64,000 bases of DNA from Rhodospirillales bacterium (GCA_027315365.1 DAHUYF010000019.1:1-64000), one strand, 5' to 3'. Counted from the first letter of the stretch, positions 18,971 to 29,152 are shown. Made by a program: numbers and translations. The notes: a model not told the origin generated them from the letters alone.

Positions 18971-19552
18971 CTAGGCCGTTGGGCGGCTTATCGCGCGCCA
19001 GGCGCTGCTGCCGCTGCCGAGCGCTTCGGCCGCCGCCTCGACCAGCGCCACGAGCCGCGCCTCCGGTGCGGCGGCGGCTTGGCTTTCGATCTCGCAGGCG
19101 AGCGCCGCCACGCGCTCGAAGCCGAAGGTGCCGGCCGAGCTCTTGATCGAATGCGCCGCGCGCTCGAGCGGCTTGCGCTCGCCCGCGGCAGCGAACCGCC
19201 GCATCGCTGCCAGGCGCTGTTGGGCGTCGCCGAGGAAGACCTCGACCAGCTCGCCCGTGGTCTCGGCGCCGATCTCGTCGATCAGCCGCTTGGCGCGCGT
19301 CGGGTCGAAATCGGTGGTCTCCCGGACGCGCTCGTGTCGCCCGATTGCGCCGACGAGGAATGTCGCTCCGGGCGCCAGCAGCGCGACCAGGCCGGTCTCG
19401 TCGCTCGCCGGCGTCGCCGCGGCCGGCGCCCAAACAACCGCCGCCAGGCCGGCGAGCGCCGCGGCGAGGAACGGCCACAGCGCGAAGGCGAGGAGCATCC
19501 GGTCGGGCACGGCAGTGTCCGGATAGGCATCGGTGATAAGGCGCCAGCGCAT
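18971..19552 (-). CDS. Membrane-anchored Hpt (histidine phosphotransfer) protein
   Basis: A 193-residue protein with a hydrophobic N-terminus (about 19-41, possibly a second segment at 54-70), a linker, and a C-terminal Hpt four-helix domain. The phospho-acceptor His134 lies in RAAHSIKSSAGTFGFERV. Hpt proteins shuttle phosphate between a hybrid kinase receiver and a terminal regulator; the neighbouring LuxO-like protein suggests the equivalent of LuxU. Membrane anchoring of a stand-alone Hpt protein is unusual. The exact start is uncertain, because GTG and ATG alternatives would remove part of the membrane segment. Confidence 0.85.
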   Translation of the reverse strand: MRWRLITDAYPDTAVPDRMLLAFALWPFLAAALAGLAAVVWAPAAATPASDETGLVALLAPGATFLVGAIGRHERVRETTDFDPTRAKRLIDEIGAETTGELVEVFLGDAQQRLAAMRRFAAAGERKPLERAAHSIKSSAGTFGFERVAALACEIESQAAAAPEARLVALVEAAAEALGSGSSAWRAISRPTA

Positions 19553-19691
19553 GATCCGTCTCCCGAAGCGCCCGAATCTGGCCGCGGCTGGTTAATTTTT
19601 CGCGCATCGCCGGCGCGAACGCGCAAAACCCCCGGGCAAAGTGCACGGGCGGTTCGCGTCCGGCCCCTCGCGGGCTCGGCCGGGCCGACAA

Positions 19692-19705
19692 AAAACCAAG
19701 GTTTT
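19692..19705. promoter_or_regulatory. Inverted repeat upstream of sigma54-like promoter
   Basis: AAAACC-AA-GGTTTT is a perfect 6-2-6 palindrome 16 nt ahead of the -24 element at 19722. It might be an activator-binding site, although enhancers for sigma54 activators usually lie farther upstream. It stands out because the surrounding DNA is very GC-rich. Confidence 0.35.
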
Positions 19706-19721
19706 CTGCGGTATTTGCTCT

Positions 19722-19736
19722 TGGCACGAAGCTTGA
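19722..19736 (+). promoter_or_regulatory. Candidate sigma54 (RpoN) promoter
   Basis: TGGCACGAAGCTTGA matches the -24/-12 consensus TGGCACG-N4-TTGC except for the last base (GA instead of GC). It lies 33 nt before the ATG of the 84-residue gene that precedes the receiver gene, and about 0.75 kb from a gene encoding a sigma54 activator with an intact GAFTGA loop. The fit in both sequence and neighbourhood makes it a credible RpoN promoter. Confidence 0.6.
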
Positions 19737-19769
19737 TGATGGGATGGCAGGCCATCAAGGAACCGTGCC

Positions 19770-20024
19770 ATGAGCGCCGAGATCATCACCCTCGCCGACC
19801 ACCGCAAAGCGGTCGCCGCGCCGCTCTCCTCCGGCAACCTCGCCGCCACGGGTACCGCTTTTGCCGCCGCCTGCCGGGCCCTGACCACCAGCCTGGACCG
19901 GGTGCGGCAGCATAGCGCCGCGATCCGTGCCGACCTGGAGCGGCTTCAGCGCGGCGCCCTCCTCGAAGCGGCGCAGGCGCTGACCGGCGTGAGCCGCTCG
20001 TCGGGCGAGCCCGCGCATGCGTGA
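19770..20024 (+). CDS. Small hypothetical protein, coupled to receiver gene
   Basis: An 84-residue protein, mostly helical and without a signal peptide or cysteine. The segment FAAACRALTTSLDRVRQHSAAIRADLERLQRGALLEAA has heptad-like spacing and could form a coiled coil. It starts at ATG 19770 with GGAACC upstream and its end overlaps the receiver gene start by 8 nt, so the two are probably co-translated. I recognise no family. Location behind a sigma54-like promoter and ahead of a receiver suggests a small partner in the local signalling module. Confidence 0.6.
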   Translation: MSAEIITLADHRKAVAAPLSSGNLAATGTAFAAACRALTTSLDRVRQHSAAIRADLERLQRGALLEAAQALTGVSRSSGEPAHA

Positions 20025-20421
20025 GACAACACCGCGGCCGACGGCCCTCGTCGTCGACGACGACCCCTCCTATCGGATCCTGATGCGCCAGTATCTCGAG
20101 CTTGCCGGTTTCGTCGTGATCGTCGCGAGCGACGGGCGCCAGGCGCTGCGCGTGCTGGAAGAGCGGCCGGTGAGCGTGCTGGTGACCGACCTCATCATGC
20201 CGGAAATCGAAGGACTGGAGCTGATCCAGCTGGTCAAACGCGGCTTTCCCGGCCTCCGCATCGTCGCCGTTTCCGGCGACGGCCGCGGGCCCGAAGCGGG
20301 ATATCTCCGCCTTGCCCGGCTGTTCGGCGCCGATGCCGCCCTGCCCAAGCCGTTCAGCGGCAGCGCGCTGGTCGAGGCGGCGATGCCGTCGCCGCAGGCC
20401 TGCGCCGCGCCGGCGAATTGA
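20017..20421 (+). CDS. Single-domain response regulator (CheY-like receiver)
   Basis: A 134-residue stand-alone receiver. It has the acidic triad LVVDDDPSYR, phospho-acceptor Asp58 (VLVTDLIMPEIEGLEL), Ser86 in place of Thr (IVAVSGDG) and Lys111 (LPKPFSG). It has no output domain, so it must act by protein contact or as a phosphate sink or relay element. It overlaps the preceding small gene by 8 nt. Its last 68 nt overlap the 3' end of the convergent DUF1848 gene. Confidence 0.9.
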   Translation: MRETTPRPTALVVDDDPSYRILMRQYLELAGFVVIVASDGRQALRVLEERPVSVLVTDLIMPEIEGLELIQLVKRGFPGLRIVAVSGDGRGPEAGYLRLARLFGADAALPKPFSGSALVEAAMPSPQACAAPAN

Positions 20422-21301
20422 GCGTGGACGGCGCGATCAGGAACGGGCTTTCGGGATCATGCGCCTTGAGGCGGCGCCGCGCTGCATTCGGACTCGCCAC
20501 GGCATAGCAATAGGCGCAGCCCTGGGCGCAGCTGTCATAGGCGCCGATGTCGCGGCTCTCGGCGCAGAGACAGCCGGGGCGATTGCCCTTCTCGCGCCCC
20601 GCCACCGGCCTTCCCGCCGCCTCGCTCAACCGCCCGGCATCGATGCAGCGCGCCGCCGCGAGACCGGGGGCGAGGAGCTCCGGCTGCGTGCAGAGCGTCA
20701 GCCGGATGCCGTGATCGGCGGCGATCGCCGCGAGCTCCGCCGCGAGCGCCCGCTTCTCCGCCGCCTCGGGATCGCGCCAGGTGAAGCCGTGGCGCCGCGC
20801 CGCGGCATCGAGATTGCGCACGGTCTTGCGGTAGGGCCGGACGAAGGACAGCACGACCTCGTCGACGCCGCCGCGCAACGCGCCGGCGAGCGCGGCGAAA
20901 CTGGCGCGATGCCAGGAGGCCGGCGTCAGCGACGACAGCACCACCGGGTCATAGCGCCACACCGCCGCCCGCGGGCCCCAGCGGCGACGGAGCTCGCAAA
21001 GCTGCGCCAGCGCCGCGTCGGGCGCGATCACCCCCGGCTCGAGCGCGCGCGGGTATCCGGTCAGCGTGTACTGGACGATGAATGGGGCGCGCGCCGCGAT
21101 GCCGGCAAGCTCCGGCAGCAGCGGCCCCAGATTGCGCGTCCAGAAGACGAAGCCGCTGACCGCACCGGGCGCTAGGGACACCCGGTAGGCCGGGCCGCCA
21201 TAGGGGTTGGCCACGCTGCAGAAGCCGGCGGCGAGCCGGGCCAACAACCAGCGCGTGTAGAAGGCGGGGATATCTGTCCGATAGCTCGCCGAAACGATCA
21301 T
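20354..21301 (-). CDS. DUF1848-family protein with cysteine cluster
   Basis: A 315-residue protein starting MIVSASYRTDIPAFYTRWLLARL, the hallmark of DUF1848. FCSVANPYGGPAYRVSL, FVFWTRNLGPLL, YTLTGYPRALEPGV and WRYDPVVLSS follow. Near the C-terminus GCLCAESRDIGAYDSCAQGCAYCYA contains five cysteines (C-x-C, then C-x3-C-x2-C), which suggests an iron-sulfur cluster. The biochemical role of the family is unknown; a DNA-repair or radical-SAM-like role has been guessed for related proteins. The start at 21301 is chosen over the longer open frame to 21415, which would cover the dnaK promoter. Confidence 0.85.
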   Translation of the reverse strand: MIVSASYRTDIPAFYTRWLLARLAAGFCSVANPYGGPAYRVSLAPGAVSGFVFWTRNLGPLLPELAGIAARAPFIVQYTLTGYPRALEPGVIAPDAALAQLCELRRRWGPRAAVWRYDPVVLSSLTPASWHRASFAALAGALRGGVDEVVLSFVRPYRKTVRNLDAAARRHGFTWRDPEAAEKRALAAELAAIAADHGIRLTLCTQPELLAPGLAAARCIDAGRLSEAAGRPVAGREKGNRPGCLCAESRDIGAYDSCAQGCAYCYAVASPNAARRRLKAHDPESPFLIAPSTLNSPARRRPAATASPPRPARCR

Positions 21302-21329
21302 CGTCCGGTGGTCGCGAGCTGTCGTGCGG

Positions 21330-21359
21330 CTTGCATTTTCGCCCTCGCTCTCCCCATAT
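21330..21359 (+). promoter_or_regulatory. Sigma32 (RpoH)-type promoter of dnaK
   Basis: CTTGCAT (21330-21336), 15 nt, then CCCCATAT (21352-21359) fits the heat-shock consensus CTTGAAA-N11-15-CCCCATNT closely. It lies 174 nt ahead of the dnaK ATG and just beyond the divergent DUF1848 start, so dnaK is expected to be RpoH-controlled. No CIRCE repeat is visible in this leader. Confidence 0.75.
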
Positions 21360-21533
21360 CCCGGCCCAGCGTGACATTTGCCGGAACGGCCGTCTGCACG
21401 GTTGCAGCGACGCATGGCCGTTCATATATAAACCCTGCCCGGCACAGGGAAACGGGTGCGCCGGGCAAAATCCAAGGGGGTTCGATGCAGTGCCACCAGG
21501 GGCTGCCGGACCCTGCTGCAACAAGAGGTGGCT

Positions 21534-23459
<1,926 letters not shown>

Positions 23460-23556
23460 GCCGAGGCCCGGACCGAGACGGGTTTGGACGAACCGCCCCG
23501 CCGCGAGGAGCCGATCTTCGCGCCGGGGCGGTGGCATGTGAGGGACTGCGCGGCGT

Positions 23557-24687
23557 ATGGCGAAGACGGATTTTTATGAGCTTCTCGGCGTAGCGAAGGA
23601 CGCCTCGGCCGAGGATCTGAAAAAGGCCTACCGCAAGCTCGCCATGCAATATCACCCGGACCGCAATCCCGGGGACAAGGCGGCCGAGCAGAAGTTCAAG
23701 GAGTGCGGCGAGGCCTACGAGATCCTCAAGGACGAGCAGAAGCGCGCCGCGTATGACCGTTTCGGCCACGCCGCCTTCGAAAATGGCGGCCGCGGCGGCG
23801 GCGGCGACAATTTCGGCTTCGCCGCCGGCTTCGCCGACATCTTCGACGAGATGTTTGGCGACTTCATGGGCGGCCGGCGCGGCCAGGGTGCCAACGCCCG
23901 CGGCAACGATCTGCGCTACAACCTCGAGATCACGCTCGAGGAGGCGTTCAAGGGACGCCAGACCACGGTACGCGTGCCGACCATGGCGCCGTGCGAGCAC
24001 TGCGGCGGCAGCGGCGCCGAGTCCGGCTCGAAGCCGGTGAGCTGCCCGACCTGCTACGGCAATGGGCGGGTGCGCGCGCAGCAGGGTTTCTTCACCATCG
24101 AGCGCACCTGCCCCTCCTGCCATGGCGCCGGCCGGGTGATCGAGAACCCCTGCCGGCACTGCGGCGGGCAGGGCCGCGCGCGCAAGGAGAAGACGCTCTC
24201 CGTCAACATCCCGCCGGGGGTCGAGGACGGCACGCGCATCCGGCTTGCCGGCGAGGGCGAGGCGGGGCTGCGCGGCGGCGCCGCGGGCGATCTCTACATC
24301 TTCCTGGCGGTGAAGCCGCATCGCTTCTTCCAGCGCGACGGCGCCAACATCCATTGCCACGTGCCGATCTCGATGCCGACCGCGGCGCTGGGCGGCGCGG
24401 TGGAGGTGCCGACGATCGACGGCGGCCGGGCCAAGGTGAACGTCTCGCCCGGCACGCAAAGCGGCCATCAGTTCCGCCTTAAAGGCAAGGGCATGTCGGT
24501 GTTGCGCTCGGGCTCGCGCGGCGACATGTACGTGCAGGTGGTGGTCGAGACGCCGGTCAACCTCACCAAGCGCCAGCAGGAGCTGCTGCGCGAGTTCGAC
24601 AAGTCCGGCGACAGCAAGCCCACCCATCCCGAGAGCGAAGGCTTCTTCGCCCGGGTGAAGGAATTCTTCGAGGATCTGCGCGAGTAG
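23557..24687 (+). CDS. dnaJ: Chaperone DnaJ (Hsp40, type I)
   Basis: A 376-residue co-chaperone. The J domain includes the HPD motif ([11 protein letters not shown]), then a Gly/Phe-rich linker, then four zinc-finger repeats CxxCxGxG ([32 protein letters not shown]), then the C-terminal substrate-binding domains ([22 protein letters not shown]). It stimulates DnaK ATP hydrolysis and presents substrates. It follows dnaK after 97 nt, a gap that contains an imperfect GC-rich inverted repeat (23492-23499 with 23525-23532). Confidence 0.97.
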   Translation: MAKTDFYELLGVAKDASAEDLKKAYRKLAMQYHPDRNPGDKAAEQKFKECGEAYEILKDEQKRAAYDRFGHAAFENGGRGGGGDNFGFAAGFADIFDEMFGDFMGGRRGQGANARGNDLRYNLEITLEEAFKGRQTTVRVPTMAPCEHCGGSGAESGSKPVSCPTCYGNGRVRAQQGFFTIERTCPSCHGAGRVIENPCRHCGGQGRARKEKTLSVNIPPGVEDGTRIRLAGEGEAGLRGGAAGDLYIFLAVKPHRFFQRDGANIHCHVPISMPTAALGGAVEVPTIDGGRAKVNVSPGTQSGHQFRLKGKGMSVLRSGSRGDMYVQVVVETPVNLTKRQQELLREFDKSGDSKPTHPESEGFFARVKEFFEDLRE

Positions 24688-24703
24688 CGCCGGCGCGCGA
24701 ATA

Positions 24704-24743
24704 GCGCCAGCGGTTGCGTCAGCAACCGCGAGAGCCCGCGCCG
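24704..24743 (+). repeat. REP-like palindrome, copy A
   Basis: The core hairpin GCGGTTGC-GTCA-GCAACCGC (24710-24729) is flanked by GCGCC and by a tail ending in CGCGCCG. It lies between the convergent dnaJ and glnD genes. Similar elements occur at 35729, 38289 and 62015. It may also act as a terminator for dnaKJ. Confidence 0.6.
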
Positions 24744-24765
24744 TGCCGTCGACTCGCGGGAGCCC

Positions 24766-27534
24766 CTATTCCGCCGCCGCCTGCGCCGCGCCGCGGTCGG
24801 CCATGACATCGAGCAGCCGCTCGCGGATGTCCTTGAGCCGCTGCTCGTGCTCGACCTTGTGGCCGAACAGGTCCTTCACGTAGAAGACGTCCACCACCTT
24901 CTCGCCGTAGGTGGAAATCTTGGCGTTCGCGATCTGCAGGTTGAGGCCGGTGAGCGCGCGCGTCAGCTCGAACAGCAGCGCCGGCCGGTCGCGGCCGTTC
25001 ACCTCGATAACGGTATGGGTGAGGCTCGCCCGGTTGTCGATGAGGACGCGCGGCGAGACGGTGAAGACGCGGGTGCGGCTCGGGATGGCGCCGGGCTTGG
25101 CCAGGTCGAGATGCGGTTTGATGCGGCCGGACAGCACGTTCTCGAACAGCACCGCGAGCTTGGCGAGCTTGTCCGGCCGGTCGAAGGCGCCGCCGGCCTG
25201 ATCCTGCACGGTGAAGGTATCGAGCGCCATGCCGTTCGACAGCGTCAGGATCTTGGCATCGACGATGTTGGCTCCGGCCAGCGCCAGCGCGCCGGCGATA
25301 CGCGAGAACAGCCCGGCATGGTCGGCGGTGTAGAGCGTGATCTCGGTGACCGCGCGGTGCGCGTCGACGCGGGTGTCGACGGTCAGCGGCGCGCCGCTGC
25401 GCTCGGCCTCACGCGTCAGCCGCGCGTGCCGCGCCTGGGCCTGCGGATCGAAGGAGAGCCAATAGGAGGGATAGCCTTCGGCGATGAAGGCGTCGATCTC
25501 GGCCGGCGTGAAATCGGTCAGCAGCTCGCGCACCGCCCGCTGCGCCGCGGCGATGCGCTGGTCGCGGCTGTCGGCGACGAGCCCGCCCGACATCTCTTCC
25601 ACCGCGCGGTGATAGAGCTCGCGCAGCAGCGTCGCCTTCCAGCCGTTCCACACCTTGGGTCCGACTGCGCGGATGTCCGCGGCGGTGAGCACCAGCAGCA
25701 GCTTCAGCCGCTCGGGCGACTGCACGCGCTCGGCGAAGTCGCGGATGGTCTGGGTGTCGTCGATGTCGCGCTTGAAGGCGGTGTTGCTCATCAGCAGGTG
25801 GAAGCGCACCAGCCACGCCACCGTCTCGATCTCCTCGGCGCTGAGTCCGAGCCGCGGCCCCAGCCGTTCGGCCACCTGCGCGCCCAGCTCCGAATGGTCG
25901 CCACCGCGGCCCTTGGCGATGTCGTGCAGCAGCACCGCGACGTAGAGGGCGCGCCGGCTGTCGATGGTGCGGACGATCTCGGTGGCGAGTGGCAGTTCCT
26001 CGGCAAGCTCGCCGGCCTCGATCTTGCCGAGGATGCCGATGGCGAAGATGGTGTGCTCGTCGACAGTGTAGACGTGATACATGTCGTATTGCATCTGCGC
26101 GACGACGCGGCCGAAATCCGGGACGAAGCGGCCGAACACGCCGGCCTCGTTGAGCCGGCGCAGCGCGATCTCCGGCTCCTTGCGCGAGGTCAGCATCTCC
26201 AGGAACAGGCGGTTGGCCTCGGGATCGGCGCGGAGCTTCGCGTCGATCAGCTTCAGCGACTGGGTGACGAGGCGCAGCGCATGCGGATGGATGTCGAGCC
26301 CGTGCTGCTGCGCCACGTGGAAGAGGCGCAGCAGGTTGATGGGATCATCGCGGAAGCAACGCTCGCTCGCCACGTCGAGCCGGGCGGCATCGACCGCGAA
26401 GCCGTCGATCGCGCGCTTGCGCAGCCCCCAGGGGCGCCAGCTGAAGCGCGGCCGGCGCTCCTGCTCGATCTCGAGCTGGGCGCAGAAGATGCGGGTCAGG
26501 TCGCCGACATCCTTGGCGACGAGGAAATAGTGCTTCATGAAGCGCTCGACGCCGCGCGAGCCGGCATGGTCGGTGTAGCGCATGCGCCGGCCGACCTCGC
26601 CCTGGCGGTCGAAGGTGAGCCGGTCCTCGGCGCGCTCGGTGAGGTAGTGCAGGTGGCAGCGCACCGTCCAGAGGAAATTCTGCGCCCGCTCGAAGCGATG
26701 CGCCTCCTTGCCCGACAGCACGCCCTGCTCCACCAGCGTCTCGACATCGTCGACGCGATAGATGTACTTGGCGATCCAGAACAGCGTCTGCAGGTCGCGC
26801 AAGCCGCCTTTGCCCTCCTTGACGTTGGGCTCGACGACATAGCGGCTGTCGCCCATGCGCTGGTGGCGCTGGTCGCGCTCGGCGAGCTTCGCCTGCACGA
26901 ATTCCGCGGCGGTGCGCTTGATGATCTCGCTCTCGAAGCGACGCTTCATATCGGCGAACAGCTTCTGATCGCCCCAGATGTAGCGCGCCTCGAGCACCGC
27001 CGTGCGGATGGTGAGGTCGGCCTGCGCCTGGCGCAGCGTCTCCTCGATCGAGCGCGTCGCCTGCCCGACTTTGAGCCCGAGATCCCAGAAGGTGTAGAGC
27101 ATGTACTCCACCACCTGCTCGGTATGCGGCGTCGGCTTGTAGGGCAGCAGGAAGAGGAGATCTATGTCGGAATAGGGTGCCAGCTCGCCGCGGCCGTATC
27201 CGCCCACCGCCAGCACCGCCATGTGCTCGCCGGCGGTGGGATTGGCGAGCGGATAGATGTGGCTGCCGACGAAGTCGTAGAGCGCGCGGATGAGCTGATC
27301 CATGAGGAAGCTCAGCGCGCGCACCGTCTCGCTGCCGTCGCCGCTCTGCTCGAAGCGCTGGCGCACCGCGTCGCGGCCGTGCTGCAAGGCCAGGCGCAGC
27401 ACCTCCACCACCCGTGGCCGCGGCGGCTCGGCGGCATCCTCGGCCAGCGCCTCGAGCGCGGCGAGAACCGCCCGCCGGTCGACGATCTCGCGCTGGCGCT
27501 GGACCTGGTGGCTCATGAGCCGCAGTTTAGCCAT
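24766..27534 (-). CDS. glnD: Bifunctional PII uridylyltransferase / uridylyl-removing enzyme GlnD
   Basis: A 922-residue nitrogen sensor. The nucleotidyltransferase domain has VGGYGRGELAPYSDIDLLFLLP with the catalytic GG and DxD. The GlnD helical domain follows. The HD phosphohydrolase domain contains VAVLLHDIAKGRGGDHSELGA. Two C-terminal ACT domains (EITLYTADHAGLFSRIAGALALAG and IEVNGRDRPALLFELTRALTGL) sense glutamine. It uridylylates or deuridylylates PII proteins according to nitrogen status. Full length, with no missing domain. It is convergent with dnaJ. Confidence 0.97.
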   Translation of the reverse strand: MAKLRLMSHQVQRQREIVDRRAVLAALEALAEDAAEPPRPRVVEVLRLALQHGRDAVRQRFEQSGDGSETVRALSFLMDQLIRALYDFVGSHIYPLANPTAGEHMAVLAVGGYGRGELAPYSDIDLLFLLPYKPTPHTEQVVEYMLYTFWDLGLKVGQATRSIEETLRQAQADLTIRTAVLEARYIWGDQKLFADMKRRFESEIIKRTAAEFVQAKLAERDQRHQRMGDSRYVVEPNVKEGKGGLRDLQTLFWIAKYIYRVDDVETLVEQGVLSGKEAHRFERAQNFLWTVRCHLHYLTERAEDRLTFDRQGEVGRRMRYTDHAGSRGVERFMKHYFLVAKDVGDLTRIFCAQLEIEQERRPRFSWRPWGLRKRAIDGFAVDAARLDVASERCFRDDPINLLRLFHVAQQHGLDIHPHALRLVTQSLKLIDAKLRADPEANRLFLEMLTSRKEPEIALRRLNEAGVFGRFVPDFGRVVAQMQYDMYHVYTVDEHTIFAIGILGKIEAGELAEELPLATEIVRTIDSRRALYVAVLLHDIAKGRGGDHSELGAQVAERLGPRLGLSAEEIETVAWLVRFHLLMSNTAFKRDIDDTQTIRDFAERVQSPERLKLLLVLTAADIRAVGPKVWNGWKATLLRELYHRAVEEMSGGLVADSRDQRIAAAQRAVRELLTDFTPAEIDAFIAEGYPSYWLSFDPQAQARHARLTREAERSGAPLTVDTRVDAHRAVTEITLYTADHAGLFSRIAGALALAGANIVDAKILTLSNGMALDTFTVQDQAGGAFDRPDKLAKLAVLFENVLSGRIKPHLDLAKPGAIPSRTRVFTVSPRVLIDNRASLTHTVIEVNGRDRPALLFELTRALTGLNLQIANAKISTYGEKVVDVFYVKDLFGHKVEHEQRLKDIRERLLDVMADRGAAQAAAE

Positions 27535-27623
27535 CGCGCCGGCGAACCGCCACCGCCGGCTTTCCGGAGGCCGCGGACCGCCCTAGAGTGCCGCCACCCC
27601 GCCACAGCGATCCCGGAGGAAAG

Positions 27624-28064
27624 ATGCGCTCGTCGGTTTTGGCTTTCGCCGTGCTGCTGCTCGCGGCATCGCCGGCCTTTGCCGGGCCCGAGCAGGAGGC
27701 CAACAAAGCAACGGTGATCGCGTTCTACGAGGCCGGCCTCAACCAGAAGGACTTCGCCAAGGCGGCGCAGTATATCGGCTCCCGCTACACCCAGCACAAT
27801 CCCAACGCCGCCGACGGGCCGGAAGGTTTCCACCGCTTCATCGACTTCCTGCGCGCGAAATTCCCGCAATCGCACAGCGAGATCAAGCAGGCCTTCGCCG
27901 ATGGCGACTACGTCATCCTGCACGTCCATGCCGTGCGCGAGCCCGGCACGCGCGGCAGCGCCATCGTCGACATCTTCAAGCTCGAGCGCGGCAAGATCGT
28001 CGAGCATTGGGACGTGGTGGAGCCGATCCCCGAGCAATCAGCCAACGGAAACGGCATGTTTTGA
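27624..28064 (+). CDS. Exported SnoaL-like (NTF2-fold) protein
   Basis: A 146-residue protein with a clear signal peptide (MRSSVLAFAVLLLAASPAFA, cleavage before GPEQ). It has a SnoaL-type NTF2 fold: NKATVIAFYEAGLNQKDFAKAAQYIGSRYTQHNP, GPEGFHRFIDFLRAKFP and KIVEHWDVVEPIP. In this family the cavity His/Asp residues bind small ligands and some members are cyclases or hydrolases; the function here is unknown. CGGAGGAAAG lies immediately ahead of the ATG at 27624, which decides the start. It is divergent from glnD. Confidence 0.85.
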   Translation: MRSSVLAFAVLLLAASPAFAGPEQEANKATVIAFYEAGLNQKDFAKAAQYIGSRYTQHNPNAADGPEGFHRFIDFLRAKFPQSHSEIKQAFADGDYVILHVHAVREPGTRGSAIVDIFKLERGKIVEHWDVVEPIPEQSANGNGMF

Positions 28065-28162
28065 AGCGAACTTCGGCACGGAATTTGCCTCGGGAAATCG
28101 GATAGAGCGCGCCGCCGCGCCGGCGCAAGAATGGCGACGCCACCCAATGAAGGAGCGTCCCC

Positions 28163-28639
28163 ATGAGCTTCCGTGTCTCCGGCCTTTCCGTCGCCGACTT
28201 CGCGCCGCTGTTCCAGCTTGACGACGCCGCGCTCGCCGCGCGGGGCGCCCGGCGCTGCCGTGCGCCGATGGACGGGGCGCGCATGCCCTGTCGCGTCAGC
28301 CTGCGTTTCACCCCGGCAGGCGAAACTGCGATCCTGCTGGCCTACGCGCACTTGCCCGCGCCGCACTCGCCCTTCCGCGCCTCGGGCCCGGTCTTCGTGC
28401 GCGAAGCCGCACGCGAGACCTTCGACCGCGTCGACGCGCTGCCGCAAGCGATCGCCGACAGCGGCGCGCTGTCGCTGCGCGCCTATGACCGCGGCGATAT
28501 GATGGTCGATGCCGAGCTGGTGCCGGGAAGCGGTGCCGTGCCGGTGATCGAGCGTTTGTTGGGACGCGGCGACGTGGCCTATCTCCACGCCCATTTCGCG
28601 CCGCGCGGCTGCTATCTGGCGCGCATCGATCGGGCGTAA
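28163..28639 (+). CDS. DUF1203-family protein
   Basis: A 158-residue cytoplasmic protein. The N-terminal MSFRVSGLSVADFAPLFQL, the central CRVSLRFTPAGETAILLAYAHLP, SPFRASGPVFVRE, and the C-terminal VAYLHAHFAPRGCYLARIDR are typical of DUF1203. The FRASGPVFVR and HAHFAPRGCY blocks are the most conserved parts of the family. No function is known. GAAGGAGCGTCC lies upstream of the ATG. It stands alone between the SnoaL-like gene and a convergent cupin gene. Confidence 0.85.
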   Translation: MSFRVSGLSVADFAPLFQLDDAALAARGARRCRAPMDGARMPCRVSLRFTPAGETAILLAYAHLPAPHSPFRASGPVFVREAARETFDRVDALPQAIADSGALSLRAYDRGDMMVDAELVPGSGAVPVIERLLGRGDVAYLHAHFAPRGCYLARIDRA

Positions 28640-28670
28640 GAGCAGCGCGGCGCGAAGCGTCGTCGCTAGC

Positions 28671-29078
28671 CTACTTCGCCTTCTCGGTCAGCGGCTGGCC
28701 CTTGGCGACGATGAACAACTCGGTGGTGCGCGCCGGCTGGTTGCTCAGATTGCGCGTCTCGTGCACCACCATGGGCGGGATGTGCAGCACCTGGCCGGCC
28801 TTCAGCAGATGTGCGCCCGAGCCGTCGACGGTGATCTCGATCTCGCCTTCCTGTACCGTGGTGTACTGGTCGCCGTGATGGAAGTGGCGGCCGCTATCGG
28901 CGCCGGGCGGGATGGCGACGTTCAGGATCCTGACCTCGCGCGTGGCATCGCCGGTGAGCGGCGTCGAGATCAGCTCGGTCGGCTTGACCGCCACCGGCTC
29001 GGCTGCCTGGCTCAGCATCGCGGTCGCCGCGCCGCCGACGATCGCCGCCGCGCAGGCGGCATGGACCCATTTACGCAT
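28671..29078 (-). CDS. Exported cupin-domain protein
   Basis: A 135-residue protein with a signal peptide (MRKWVHAACAAAIVGGAATA, cleavage after SQA) and a single cupin barrel. Motif 1 is GRHFHHGDQYTTVQEGEIEI with His, His and Glu metal ligands, and motif 2 is HIPPMVVHETRN. It is probably a periplasmic metal-binding protein of unknown substrate. The start at 29078 is supported by GGGGAGGAACCTT directly upstream, and the longer open frame to 29501 lies over the permease gene. It is in the same direction as the permease. Confidence 0.85.
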   Translation of the reverse strand: MRKWVHAACAAAIVGGAATAMLSQAAEPVAVKPTELISTPLTGDATREVRILNVAIPPGADSGRHFHHGDQYTTVQEGEIEITVDGSGAHLLKAGQVLHIPPMVVHETRNLSNQPARTTELFIVAKGQPLTEKAK

Positions 29079-29152
29079 AAGGTTCCTCCCCTCGACTATT
29101 GGCGCGCCTCTATACCGCGCCGGCGCCGGCGCGGGAAGCGCGGCGGCGAGGG

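Noticed and set aside
24847-27717. A 956-codon open frame on the plus strand opposite glnD
   Set aside because: It mirrors glnD exactly, has no domain match, and is the usual antisense product of strong third-position GC bias.
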